Below, piece by piece: positions 1 through 6,707 of a stretch of 12,962 bases of DNA. The notes under the pieces were generated by a model. It was given only the letters and a program-made list of their open reading frames with translations. It was not told the DNA's origin and did not search any database. The stretch comes from an uncultured Streptococcus sp. (GTDB lineage Bacteria > Bacillota > Bacilli > Lactobacillales > Streptococcaceae). Each line of letters opens with the position of its first letter. The stretch's first letter is position 1. Position numbers and translations under genes: made by a program. The stretch is from the NCBI RefSeq assembly GCF_905372115.1, contig NZ_CAJPNR010000056.1:1-12962 (forward strand), given 5' to 3'.

Positions 1-2
1 GG

Positions 3-8
3 TATAAT
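3..8 (+). promoter_or_regulatory. metK promoter -10 box
   Basis: TATAAT is found at 3-8. The -35 box would lie before the window start. A start of transcription near 14-16 would place the RNA 5' end just ahead of the riboswitch core that begins at 21-23, which fits a leader made for metK. Confidence 0.7.
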
Positions 9-20
9 GAAGGAGTTATA

Positions 21-265
21 TAGTCCCGATAAGGTGGTAGGAAACTTCTATCAGTACTTTGTAACTCGCAAACAATGACGGCTCCAAAAGTCGCACGTCA
101 TTCTACGGTTGCCGCTATTCTGCGGTCAACCTATGCGTCTTACTAGCTTCAGAAATAAAAAGGTATTGTTTTTATTTCTTTCGCGTCGTAACTCGCAGGT
201 GACAAGATTTTCATTATTTTGGAGTTTGTTTATTTGTTTAATATTTTTTAAGGGGGGACATTTCT
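21..265 (+). promoter_or_regulatory. SMK-box (SAM-III) riboswitch controlling metK translation
   Basis: The core at 23-65 follows the SMK-box plan known from lactic acid bacteria. GTCCC (23-27) is the anti-Shine-Dalgarno strand and pairs with GGGAC (255-259), which overlaps the metK ribosome-binding site AGGGGGG (251-257). AAGGT (31-35) pairs with ACTTT (56-60). GGTAG (36-40) pairs with CTATC (48-52) around a GAAACTT loop. The conserved TTTGTAAC follows at 58-65. In this family, bound SAM stabilises the fold that hides the ribosome-binding site, so SAM synthetase is not made when SAM is plentiful. The distance between the core and the Shine-Dalgarno strand is about 185 nt here, against only a few in the Enterococcus faecalis form. 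The family assignment rests on recalled consensus, not on a covariance search. Confidence 0.88.
61..197 (+). repeat. 10-bp direct repeat flanking a structured 117-bp insert in the riboswitch
   Basis: GTAACTCGCA occurs exactly at 61-70 and again at 188-197. The 117 bases between hold three clear hairpins. AATGACG (74-80) pairs with CGTCATT (96-102). GGTTGCCGC (107-115) pairs with GCGG plus CAACC (122-131), with a one-base bulge at 126. The 11-bp arm at 151-161 pairs perfectly with 169-179. The first copy of the repeat contains the conserved GTAAC of the riboswitch core. The arrangement looks either like a small mobile element with a target duplication or like a built-in structural extension. 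Confidence 0.6.
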
Positions 266-1456
266 ATGTCAGAACGTAAACTTTTCACGTCTGAGTCTGT
301 ATCGGAGGGACATCCTGATAAGATTGCAGACCAAATTTCCGATGCTATTTTGGATGCTGTCTTGAGTCAGGATCCAGATGCCCATGTGGCTGCTGAAACA
401 GCCGTTTATACGGGCTCGGTTCATGTTTTTGGTGAGATTTCGACCACAGCTTATGTGGATATCAATCGTGTGGTTCGTGATACCATTGCAGAAATTGGCT
501 ACACCAATACAGAGTATGGCTTTTCAGCAGAGACGGTCGGTGTTCATCCATCTTTGGTGGAGCAGTCGCCAGATATCGCTCAGGGTGTCAATGAAGCCTT
601 GGAAGTTCGCGGGAATGCAGATCAAGATCCATTGGACTTGATTGGTGCTGGCGACCAGGGGCTTATGTTTGGCTTTGCTGTGGATGAAACGCCAGAGCTC
701 ATGCCGCTTCCTATCTCGCTCAGTCACAAGCTAGTCCGTCGATTGGCGGAATTGCGCAAATCAGGAGAGATTGCCTATCTGCGTCCAGATGCTAAGTCTC
801 AGGTGACCGTTGAGTATGATGAAAATGACCAGCCTGTGCGCGTGGATACGGTAGTTATTTCGACCCAGCATGACCCAGAAGTGACTAATGAAGAGATTCA
901 TCATGATGTGATTGAAAAGGTAATTAAAGCAGTTATTCCAGCCCAGTATTTGGATGGTAAGACGAAATTCTTCATCAATCCAACCGGTCGCTTTGTAATT
1001 GGCGGCCCGCAAGGTGACTCTGGCTTGACTGGACGTAAGATTATTGTGGATACTTACGGCGGTTATGCTCGTCACGGTGGCGGTGCCTTCTCTGGTAAGG
1101 ATGCAACCAAGGTTGACCGCTCAGCTTCATACGCAGCTCGCTACATCGCTAAAAACATCGTTGCGGCAGGACTTGCTAAGAAAGCGGAAGTGCAGTTAGC
1201 CTATGCCATTGGTGTGGCTCAGCCGGTTTCTGTACGCATCGATACTTTTGGAACTGGAGCAGTTGCAGAAAGCAAGCTGCAGGAAGCAGTTCGTCAGATT
1301 TTTGATCTGCGTCCAGCCGGTATCATTCAAATGCTGGATCTGAAACGTCCAATCTACCGTCAGACAGCAGCTTATGGTCACATGGGTAGGACAGACATTG
1401 ACCTACCTTGGGAAAAGTTGGATAAGGTAGAAGCATTGAAAGCAGCAGTGCAGTAA
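266..1456 (+). CDS. metK: S-adenosylmethionine synthetase
   Basis: This cytoplasmic enzyme joins methionine and ATP to make S-adenosylmethionine, the general methyl donor, with release of phosphate and pyrophosphate. The 396-residue length is normal for bacterial MetK. Visible signatures are GHPDK (15-19, ATP and Mg binding), GAGDQG (127-132) and the glycine-rich phosphate loop GGGAFSGKD (271-279) followed by the conserved TKVDRSASYAARY stretch. The ATG at 266 sits 8 nt after AGGGGGG, and that site is part of the SMK-box helix, so the start is fixed by the regulatory structure. The gene appears monocistronic: a leader with its own promoter precedes it and a terminator follows 6 nt after the stop codon. 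No oddities are seen in the protein itself. Confidence 0.98.
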   Translation: MSERKLFTSESVSEGHPDKIADQISDAILDAVLSQDPDAHVAAETAVYTGSVHVFGEISTTAYVDINRVVRDTIAEIGYTNTEYGFSAETVGVHPSLVEQSPDIAQGVNEALEVRGNADQDPLDLIGAGDQGLMFGFAVDETPELMPLPISLSHKLVRRLAELRKSGEIAYLRPDAKSQVTVEYDENDQPVRVDTVVISTQHDPEVTNEEIHHDVIEKVIKAVIPAQYLDGKTKFFINPTGRFVIGGPQGDSGLTGRKIIVDTYGGYARHGGGAFSGKDATKVDRSASYAARYIAKNIVAAGLAKKAEVQLAYAIGVAQPVSVRIDTFGTGAVAESKLQEAVRQIFDLRPAGIIQMLDLKRPIYRQTAAYGHMGRTDIDLPWEKLDKVEALKAAVQ

Positions 1457-1462
1457 GATGAT

Positions 1463-1494
1463 AGTTCTCAATCGTAATGATTGGGAACTTTTCT
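1463..1494 (+). terminator. Rho-independent terminator after metK
   Basis: An 11-bp stem joins 1463-1473 (AGTTCTCAATC) to 1479-1489 (GATTGGGAACT, one G-U pair) around a 5-nt loop, followed by a T-rich run. Confidence 0.85.
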
Positions 1495-1529
1495 ATTTTC
1501 TAAAGAAAAAGTCATTTCTATACAGGCAA

Positions 1530-1558
1530 CTTTTAAAAGGCAAGCAGTCTAGACTTGC
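1530..1558. other. Two adjacent palindromes in the metK-murA gap
   Basis: CTTTTAAAAG (1530-1539) and AGTCTAGACT (1546-1555) are perfect 10-bp palindromes. The second is also enclosed by GCAAG (1540-1544) and CTTGC (1554-1558). They lie about 125-155 bp before the murA promoter. This could be a protein-binding site or chance in AT-rich DNA. The rest of the 268-bp gap holds the metK terminator and the murA promoter, and nothing else that I can name. Confidence 0.3.
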
Positions 1559-1681
1559 GATTCTCTCATTTTTTGCAATACTGTTTTTTCTGAAAAATTA
1601 TTGAAAAAGCCATTTTCCCTTGTTTCATTTTAATTTCAATTGTCTTATTTATCTAAAAGTATAGGAAATTTCCCGAATCTG

Positions 1682-1690
1682 TGGTATAAT
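1682..1690 (+). promoter_or_regulatory. murA promoter, extended -10
   Basis: TGGTATAAT at 1682-1690 is an extended -10 element. No good -35 hexamer is present at the usual distance (1662-1667 reads TAGGAA), which is tolerable for an extended -10 promoter. Transcription would start near 1697, only about 28 nt before the chosen ATG at 1725. Confidence 0.7.
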
Positions 1691-1724
1691 AAATGGCAAT
1701 ACCTTGAAAGAGCTTTATTTAAAC

Positions 1725-2984
1725 ATGAAAAAAATTGTAATACATGGTGGTCGCCCCTTAAAAGGAGAGGTGACTATTAATGGTGCTAAAAACAGTGTTG
1801 TTGCCTTGATTCCGGCTGTGATTCTGGCGGATGATATTGTAACATTGGATGGTGTTCCGGATATTTCGGACGTGGATAGTCTGATTGATATTATGATTGC
1901 CATGGGGGCTAGTGTTACTCGCTCTGAGGACAGTCTGACGATTGATCCGCGCGGTATCCAAAACGTCCCTATGCCTTATGGAAAGATCAACAGTCTAAGA
2001 GCTTCCTATTATTTCTATGGCAGCTTGCTTGGTCGCTATGGTGAAGCAACGGTAGGTCTGCCTGGTGGTTGTGACTTGGGGCCGCGTCCTATTGACTTGC
2101 ATCTTAAGGCTTTTGAAGCCATGGGGGCTAAGATGACCATGGACGGCAACTACATGAACCTATCTACAGGAGGCCAGCCGCTTAAGGGCACTAGTATTTA
2201 TATGGATACGGTCAGCGTGGGTGCTACCATCAACACGATGTTGGCTGCTGTCAAGGCCAAAGGTCGGACTATTATTGAAAATGCAGCGCGGGAGCCAGAA
2301 ATCATTGATGTGGCAACTCTCTTGAACAATATGGGAGCGCACATCCGAGGAGCAGGAACTGATATTATCACGATTGAGGGGGTTCTACACCTCCATGGAA
2401 CTCGTCATCAAGTAATTCCAGACCGTATCGAGGCAGGAACTTATATCGCCCTTGCTGCAGCTATTGGTCAAGGAATTCAGATTAATAATGTCCTTTATGA
2501 ACATTTGGAGAGTTTTATTGCCAAGCTTGAGGAAATGGGTGTTCGGATGACGGTTTCTGAAGACAGCATTTTTGTCGAAGAGCAGCAAACTCTGAGAGCT
2601 ATAAACATTAAGACTTCTCCTTATCCAGGCTTTGCAACTGACCTACAACAGCCTATTACTCCGCTCTTGCTGACGGCTAATGGCCACGGTAAAATCACGG
2701 ACACCATCTATGAGAAACGGGTTAACCATGTGGCGGAGCTGGCTAAGATGGCAGGCAAAATTTCGACCAGCAGTGATCAGATTGTCTATGAGGGACCAAA
2801 TCAACTGCAGGGAGCTCAGGTCAAGGCGACCGATTTACGAGCAGGAGCTGCCTTGGTTATTGCAGGTTTGATGGCTCAAGGAAAGACAGAGATTACTAAT
2901 ATCGAGTTTATCCTGCGCGGCTATTCTAATATTATTGAAAAATTAACAAGTCTGGGTGCAGATATCCAGCTGATAGAAGAATAA
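1725..2984 (+). CDS. murA: UDP-N-acetylglucosamine 1-carboxyvinyltransferase (MurA)
   Basis: MurA carries out the first committed step of peptidoglycan synthesis, moving enolpyruvate from PEP to UDP-GlcNAc in the cytoplasm. The protein is 419 residues from ATG 1725, the usual length. Key residues are visible: K22-N23 of the UDP-GlcNAc site, R92, the catalytic cysteine C116 in GGCDLGPRP, D306 in GFATDLQQP, and R372 and R398. Cysteine rather than aspartate at 116 predicts fosfomycin sensitivity. An upstream in-frame TTG at 1704 would add seven residues but would fall almost on the transcription start, while MKKIVIHGG is the normal N-terminus of this family, so ATG 1725 is preferred. Low-GC Gram-positives usually have two MurA paralogs (MurA1/MurZ and MurA2). 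From memory this sequence is closest to the pneumococcal MurA1 type, which I cannot verify here. The gene has its own promoter and terminator. Confidence 0.96.
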   Translation: MKKIVIHGGRPLKGEVTINGAKNSVVALIPAVILADDIVTLDGVPDISDVDSLIDIMIAMGASVTRSEDSLTIDPRGIQNVPMPYGKINSLRASYYFYGSLLGRYGEATVGLPGGCDLGPRPIDLHLKAFEAMGAKMTMDGNYMNLSTGGQPLKGTSIYMDTVSVGATINTMLAAVKAKGRTIIENAAREPEIIDVATLLNNMGAHIRGAGTDIITIEGVLHLHGTRHQVIPDRIEAGTYIALAAAIGQGIQINNVLYEHLESFIAKLEEMGVRMTVSEDSIFVEEQQTLRAINIKTSPYPGFATDLQQPITPLLLTANGHGKITDTIYEKRVNHVAELAKMAGKISTSSDQIVYEGPNQLQGAQVKATDLRAGAALVIAGLMAQGKTEITNIEFILRGYSNIIEKLTSLGADIQLIEE

Positions 2985-3004
2985 GCGTTTTTCGCTTATT
3001 TTTT
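2980..3004 (+). terminator. Rho-independent terminator overlapping the murA stop
   Basis: AATAAGCG (2980-2987) pairs perfectly with CGCTTATT (2993-3000) around a T5 loop, followed by TTTT. The left arm contains the murA stop codon TAA (2982-2984). The next gene begins only 14 nt after the hairpin, with no obvious promoter between, so either some readthrough occurs or a promoter lies inside the murA 3' end. Confidence 0.85.
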
Positions 3005-3017
3005 GTAGAGGTAGCAG

Positions 3018-3569
3018 ATGAATTTATGGACACATTTGGCGGCCTGTTCATTTATTGAGACGGAGCATGCTTTTTTGCGGCCCATTGTCTTTGAAGATGC
3101 GGGGGCCCTATATAAGATTGCGTCCAATCCGGAAAATACTCAGTTCATTTTTCCGACAGAAGCAAGCCTAGAGGAAAGTGAATACGTCATTGCCAATTTC
3201 TTTATGAAAAATCCTCTGGGGATTTGGGCCATTTGTCACAAGGAAACGCAGGAAATGATTGGCTCTGTCAAGTTTGAAAAGATGGACGAGATTAAAAAAG
3301 AGGCTGAGTTAGGCTATTTTCTGCGGCAAGACTACTGGGGACAAGGGCTGATGACAGAAATTGTTCGAGAAATTGCTTTTCTATCTTTTACCCGCTTTGA
3401 CTTTAAACGTATTAGCATTATCACTCATGCAGAGAACCTAGCTAGTCAAAAGGTAGCTCAAAAATCTGGCTTCAGCCTCTACCGGCAGTTTAAAGGAAGT
3501 GACCGGTACACGAGGAAGATGCGAGATTATCTGGAGTACCGTTATGAGAGAGGAGATTTTAATGAGTAA
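3018..3569 (+). CDS. GNAT-family N-acetyltransferase (RimJ/RimL-like)
   Basis: This is a 183-residue protein of the acetyl-CoA-dependent GNAT superfamily, probably cytoplasmic. After the N-terminal segment it shows the RimL-like opening LRPIVFEDAGALYKIAS (20-36), the acetyl-CoA pyrophosphate-binding motif A within QDYWGQGLMTE (104-114, Q-x-x-G-x-G/A pattern), and the motif B region ENLASQKVAQKSGF (139-152). The substrate cannot be told: members acetylate ribosomal protein N-termini, small metabolites or antibiotics. ATG 3018 is preceded by AGAGGTAG. The last 8 nt overlap the start of the next gene in the arrangement ATGAGTAA, which implies translational coupling to the SpxR-like regulator. 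Confidence 0.9.
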   Translation: MNLWTHLAACSFIETEHAFLRPIVFEDAGALYKIASNPENTQFIFPTEASLEESEYVIANFFMKNPLGIWAICHKETQEMIGSVKFEKMDEIKKEAELGYFLRQDYWGQGLMTEIVREIAFLSFTRFDFKRISIITHAENLASQKVAQKSGFSLYRQFKGSDRYTRKMRDYLEYRYERGDFNE

Positions 3570-4839
3570 GCATCAGGAAATTTTAACCTATCTTGAAAAT
3601 CTTCCAATCGGCAAGAGGGTCAGTGTCCGCAGTATTTCAAACTATCTGGGAGTCAGCGATGGGACGGCCTATCGAGCTATCAAGGAAGCGGAGAACCGCG
3701 GTATTGTTGAGACTAGGCCTCGGAGTGGTACGGTTCGGGTCAAGTCCAAGAAAGTGGTCTTGGAGCATCTGACCTACAAGGAAATCGTTGATATTACTGG
3801 CTCAGAAGTATTGGCCGGAGAAGACGGTCTGGAAAAAGAGTTTAATAAGTTCTCCATCGGAGCCATGACGGAGCAGAATATCCTGCGCTATCTGACAGAG
3901 GGCGGTCTCCTGATTGTCGGAGACCGGACGAAAATTCAGCTCTTGGCTCTGGAAAATGAGAATGCGGTGTTGGTTACTGGAGGTTTTGAAGTCAGCTCGG
4001 AAGTTCTGAAGATGGCTAATCTGCTCAATATACCGGTTCTCAGGACCAAGCACGATACCTATACCGTTGCAACCATGATTAATCGGGCCCTGTCCAATAT
4101 GCAGATCAAGACCGATATTTTAACAGTGGAGCAGGTCTATCGCTCCAGCCACGAGTATGGCTTCTTGCATGATACTGATACTGTTCGTGACTATTTGGAC
4201 TTGGTTCGTCGCAATCGTGCCAGCCGGTTTCCGGTTATCAACCAGCAGCAGATGCTGGTAGGAGTAGTAACCATGCGAGACGCGGGGGATAAGTCTCCTC
4301 TGACAACCTTGGACAAGGTCATGACGAAAAACGTCTTTATGACAGGCTTATCTGCCAATATTGCTAATATCAGTCAGCGCATGATTGCAGAAGATTTTGA
4401 AATGATACCAGTGGTTCGCAGCAACCAGACCTTGCTAGGTGTGATTACGCGGCGGGACATTATGGAAAAAATGAGCCGTTCTCAGATTTCCAGCCTGCCG
4501 ACTTTCAGTGAGCAAGTGGGACAGAAGATTAGCCGTCAGGATGATTTGTTTTCCTTCACCGTTGAGCCATTTATGCTGGAGCAAAATGGTGTGCTGGCCA
4601 ACGGTGTGCTGACAGAAATTTTGACTCGGATTACCCAGCAGCTCATGGTCAACAGCGGCCGCAGCTTGATAATCGATCAGCTGATGATTTATTTCTTTCA
4701 GGCGGTTCAGATTGATGACCTGCTGCATATCCAGCCGCGCATTATCCGTCAGACTAGGCGGACAGCTATTATTGACTTTGAGATGTATCTGGAAGCGATG
4801 CTGGTTGCCAAAGCGACGATTACAGTGAAAATTAATTAA
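3562..4839 (+). CDS. spxR: SpxR-like regulator: HTH, DRTGG, two CBS domains and a hotdog domain
   Basis: A 425-residue multidomain protein. Residues about 5-60 form a GntR-like winged helix (VRSISNYLGVSDGTAYRAIKEA). Residues 75-180 match a DRTGG domain (GDRTKIQLLALE at 120-131). Two CBS domains follow, near 195-245 and 250-305, the second ending in LLGVITRRDIMEKM. The C-terminus (about 320-425) looks like a hotdog thioesterase-type fold. The same architecture is known from SpxR of Streptococcus pneumoniae, which affects spxB (pyruvate oxidase) expression, and from B. subtilis YtoI. CBS domains commonly sense adenine nucleotides and hotdog domains acyl-CoA, so an energy or acetyl-CoA sensing role is a reasonable inference. 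ATG 3562 has AGAGGAG just upstream. An in-frame ATG at 3499 would add 21 residues inside the acetyltransferase gene and is less likely. map follows after 21 nt. Confidence 0.88.
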   Translation: MSKHQEILTYLENLPIGKRVSVRSISNYLGVSDGTAYRAIKEAENRGIVETRPRSGTVRVKSKKVVLEHLTYKEIVDITGSEVLAGEDGLEKEFNKFSIGAMTEQNILRYLTEGGLLIVGDRTKIQLLALENENAVLVTGGFEVSSEVLKMANLLNIPVLRTKHDTYTVATMINRALSNMQIKTDILTVEQVYRSSHEYGFLHDTDTVRDYLDLVRRNRASRFPVINQQQMLVGVVTMRDAGDKSPLTTLDKVMTKNVFMTGLSANIANISQRMIAEDFEMIPVVRSNQTLLGVITRRDIMEKMSRSQISSLPTFSEQVGQKISRQDDLFSFTVEPFMLEQNGVLANGVLTEILTRITQQLMVNSGRSLIIDQLMIYFFQAVQIDDLLHIQPRIIRQTRRTAIIDFEMYLEAMLVAKATITVKIN

Positions 4840-4860
4840 GAAGAGGAATTTAGAGAAAGA

Positions 4861-5718
4861 ATGATTACTTTAAAATCACAGCGTGAAATTGACTTGATGG
4901 ACAAGAGTGGAGATTTTCTGGCTTCGGTCCATATTGGTTTGAGAGACTTGATTAAGCCAGGAATTGACATGTGGGACATCGAAGAGTATGTCCGCAAGCG
5001 TTGTAAAGAAGACAATGTGCTGCCTCTGCAAATTGGTGTTGAAGGCTCTATCATGGACTATCCTTATGCGACTTGCTGCTCTCTTAATGACGAAGTGGCC
5101 CATGCCTTTCCTCGTCATCAGAAGCTGGTAGAAGGTGATGTCATCAGCGTTGATATGGTGGTTGGCTTGGTCGATAAGGCAGAGCTGGATGTGTCCAAGC
5201 TAGATTTTGACAATATAGCACAGATGAAGCAGCATACAGAGAGCTTCCGAGGCGGTGTGGCAGACTCTTGCTGGACCTATGCAGTAGGGAAGATTAGCCC
5301 AGAGGCTCAGCAGCTGATGGATGTGACCAAAAAATGTCTCTACCGTGGAATTGCGGCAGCTAAGGTTGGCAATCGTATCGGTGACATTGGCGCAGCAATT
5401 CAGGAATATGCTGAAAGTCATGGCTATGGCGTTGTGCGGGATTTGGTGGGGCACGGTGTTGGCCCAACCATGCATGAGGAGCCTATGGTGCCGCATTACG
5501 GTCGAGCAGGACGCGGCTTGCGCTTGCGTGAGGGAATGGTTCTGACTATCGAGCCCATGATCAATACAGGTACCTGGGAAATTGATACGGACTTTGAGAC
5601 CGGCTGGGCACATAAAACGCTGGATGGCGGCCTATCCTGTCAGTATGAGCATCAGTTTGTCATTACAAAAGATGGTCCTGTCATTCTGACCAGCCAGGGA
5701 GAAGAAGGGACTTATTAG
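4861..5718 (+). CDS. map: Methionine aminopeptidase, type I, with streptococcal insert
   Basis: This metalloenzyme removes the initiator methionine from new proteins in the cytoplasm. The 285-residue protein belongs to the M24A (pita-bread) family. The five metal ligands can be assigned as D98 (SVDM), D135 (ADSCW), H198 (GHGVG), E231 (IEPM) and E263 (YEHQ). In the E. coli enzyme the first two aspartates are 11 residues apart. Here they are 37 apart, so about 26 residues (roughly 103-129) are inserted between two catalytic ligands. This insert is known for the streptococcal enzymes and makes the protein longer than the usual 250-260 residues. ATG 4861 is preceded by an A/G-rich site (AGAGAAAGA). 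The gene lies between the SpxR-like regulator and a YihY-type protein in the same direction, and a weak hairpin follows. Confidence 0.96.
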   Translation: MITLKSQREIDLMDKSGDFLASVHIGLRDLIKPGIDMWDIEEYVRKRCKEDNVLPLQIGVEGSIMDYPYATCCSLNDEVAHAFPRHQKLVEGDVISVDMVVGLVDKAELDVSKLDFDNIAQMKQHTESFRGGVADSCWTYAVGKISPEAQQLMDVTKKCLYRGIAAAKVGNRIGDIGAAIQEYAESHGYGVVRDLVGHGVGPTMHEEPMVPHYGRAGRGLRLREGMVLTIEPMINTGTWEIDTDFETGWAHKTLDGGLSCQYEHQFVITKDGPVILTSQGEEGTY

Positions 5719-5727
5719 AAATCAAAG

Positions 5728-5753
5728 GCTGGGCAGTTGTCTCAGCTTTTTTT
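5728..5753 (+). terminator. Weak terminator or attenuator between map and the YihY-type gene
   Basis: GCTGGG (5728-5733) pairs with CTCAGC (5741-5746, one G-U pair) around a 7-nt loop and is followed by seven T residues (5747-5753). The stem is short, so partial termination with readthrough into the gene at 5767 is plausible. Confidence 0.55.
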
Positions 5754-5766
5754 GAAGGAGAAGAGA

Positions 5767-6675
5767 GTGAAGAAATTATTTAGTAAGGTTCGGGAAAATC
5801 AGTTTTTAAGAGAATTTTTCCGTTTTTATAAAGAGGCAGATAGTGAGCTGAGCAGCGTTGCAGTTGCTTATTATTGGCTGATTTCCGTTTTTCCCTTGCT
5901 CTTAATTGTGGTGAATATTTTGCCTTATTTTCACATTCCGGTGACGGATTTTCTGACAGCTATCAAGGACATGCTGCCAGAGACTTTATATGATGTTGTA
6001 GCAAAAGTCATGCGTGAAGTGCTGACCCAGCCTTCGACTGGCCTGCTGAGTTTCTCAGTCTTGTCGGCTCTTTGGACTTTTTCCAAGTCCATGAATTTCC
6101 TGCAAATTGCCTTTAACAAAGCCTATGGGGTAGCCAAGAGCCGGGGGGTGATTTCTCATCGCGTCATGAGTCTCTTTGTGAGTCTAGGTCTGCAGATTCT
6201 CTTTGCCTTGGCCCTCTTTCTGTCCATGTTTGGCCATATGTCGCTTGATTTCCTCCGTACTTATTGGAAGCTAGATAACCAGCTTTATCAACACTTGCAG
6301 CATTTTACGGAGCCATTGATTTACGCCTTACTCTTTGCGGTTTTGGTCATGTTCTATTATTTCCTGCCTAACGTGAAAATCAACAAAAAACGCTATGTTC
6401 TGCCTGGCAGCGCCTTTGTGCTCCTGACCATTCTGGCTTTACTGAATATCTTTTCTGTTTACATGGATAATTATTTAAATCACCTAGTTGATGTCCGCTT
6501 TTTTAGCTCCATTATTATGGTTGTGATGATGTTTTGGTTTATCATGATTGCTAAAATTTTGATTGTTGGCGCAGTGCTCAATGCCAGTATCCAGAGCTAT
6601 TGTGAGTCAGGGGTTCAAGTTGAAAGCACAGGACGTTTTACTTTCAAGAAGAAAGAGCAGGATGACGAAGACTAA
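5767..6675 (+). CDS. YihY/BrkB-family integral membrane protein
   Basis: This 302-residue multipass membrane protein of the YihY/UPF0761 (formerly RNase BN-like) family has no established biochemical function. Predicted transmembrane segments lie near 32-53, 92-112, 134-157, 183-201, 211-233 and 246-274. Family landmarks visible are AVAYYWLISVFPLLL near the first helix, LWTFSKSMNFLQIAFNKAYG (102-121), and the YYFLPN segment (197-202). The C-terminal tail is strongly charged (KKKEQDDED). I choose GTG 5767 because AAGGAG sits 6 nt upstream. The in-frame TTG at 5737 lies inside the preceding terminator hairpin and lacks a ribosome-binding site. It follows map by 48 nt and is probably partly co-transcribed with it. 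Confidence 0.88.
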   Translation: MKKLFSKVRENQFLREFFRFYKEADSELSSVAVAYYWLISVFPLLLIVVNILPYFHIPVTDFLTAIKDMLPETLYDVVAKVMREVLTQPSTGLLSFSVLSALWTFSKSMNFLQIAFNKAYGVAKSRGVISHRVMSLFVSLGLQILFALALFLSMFGHMSLDFLRTYWKLDNQLYQHLQHFTEPLIYALLFAVLVMFYYFLPNVKINKKRYVLPGSAFVLLTILALLNIFSVYMDNYLNHLVDVRFFSSIIMVVMMFWFIMIAKILIVGAVLNASIQSYCESGVQVESTGRFTFKKKEQDDED

Positions 6676-6707
6676 TGTTGTTTTAGAGTGGAAAAGGATA
6701 AATAAGT

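Noticed and set aside
761..1075. Minus-strand frame of 104 codons within metK
   Set aside because: It is a shadow of a highly conserved gene, with no start signals.
1704..1724. TTG start that extends murA by seven residues
   Set aside because: It lies about 7 nt after the predicted transcription start, and the family N-terminus begins at ATG 1725.
3499..3561. Earlier ATG for the SpxR-like gene
   Set aside because: It lies inside the acetyltransferase gene in another frame. AGAGGAG points to ATG 3562, where the winged-helix domain begins.
5200..5613. Minus-strand frame of 137 codons within map
   Set aside because: It is a shadow of map: no ribosome-binding site or promoter, and low-complexity Cys/His-rich translation.
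5737..5766. TTG start for the YihY-type gene
   Set aside because: It lies in the terminator hairpin without a ribosome-binding site. GTG 5767 has AAGGAG 6 nt upstream.
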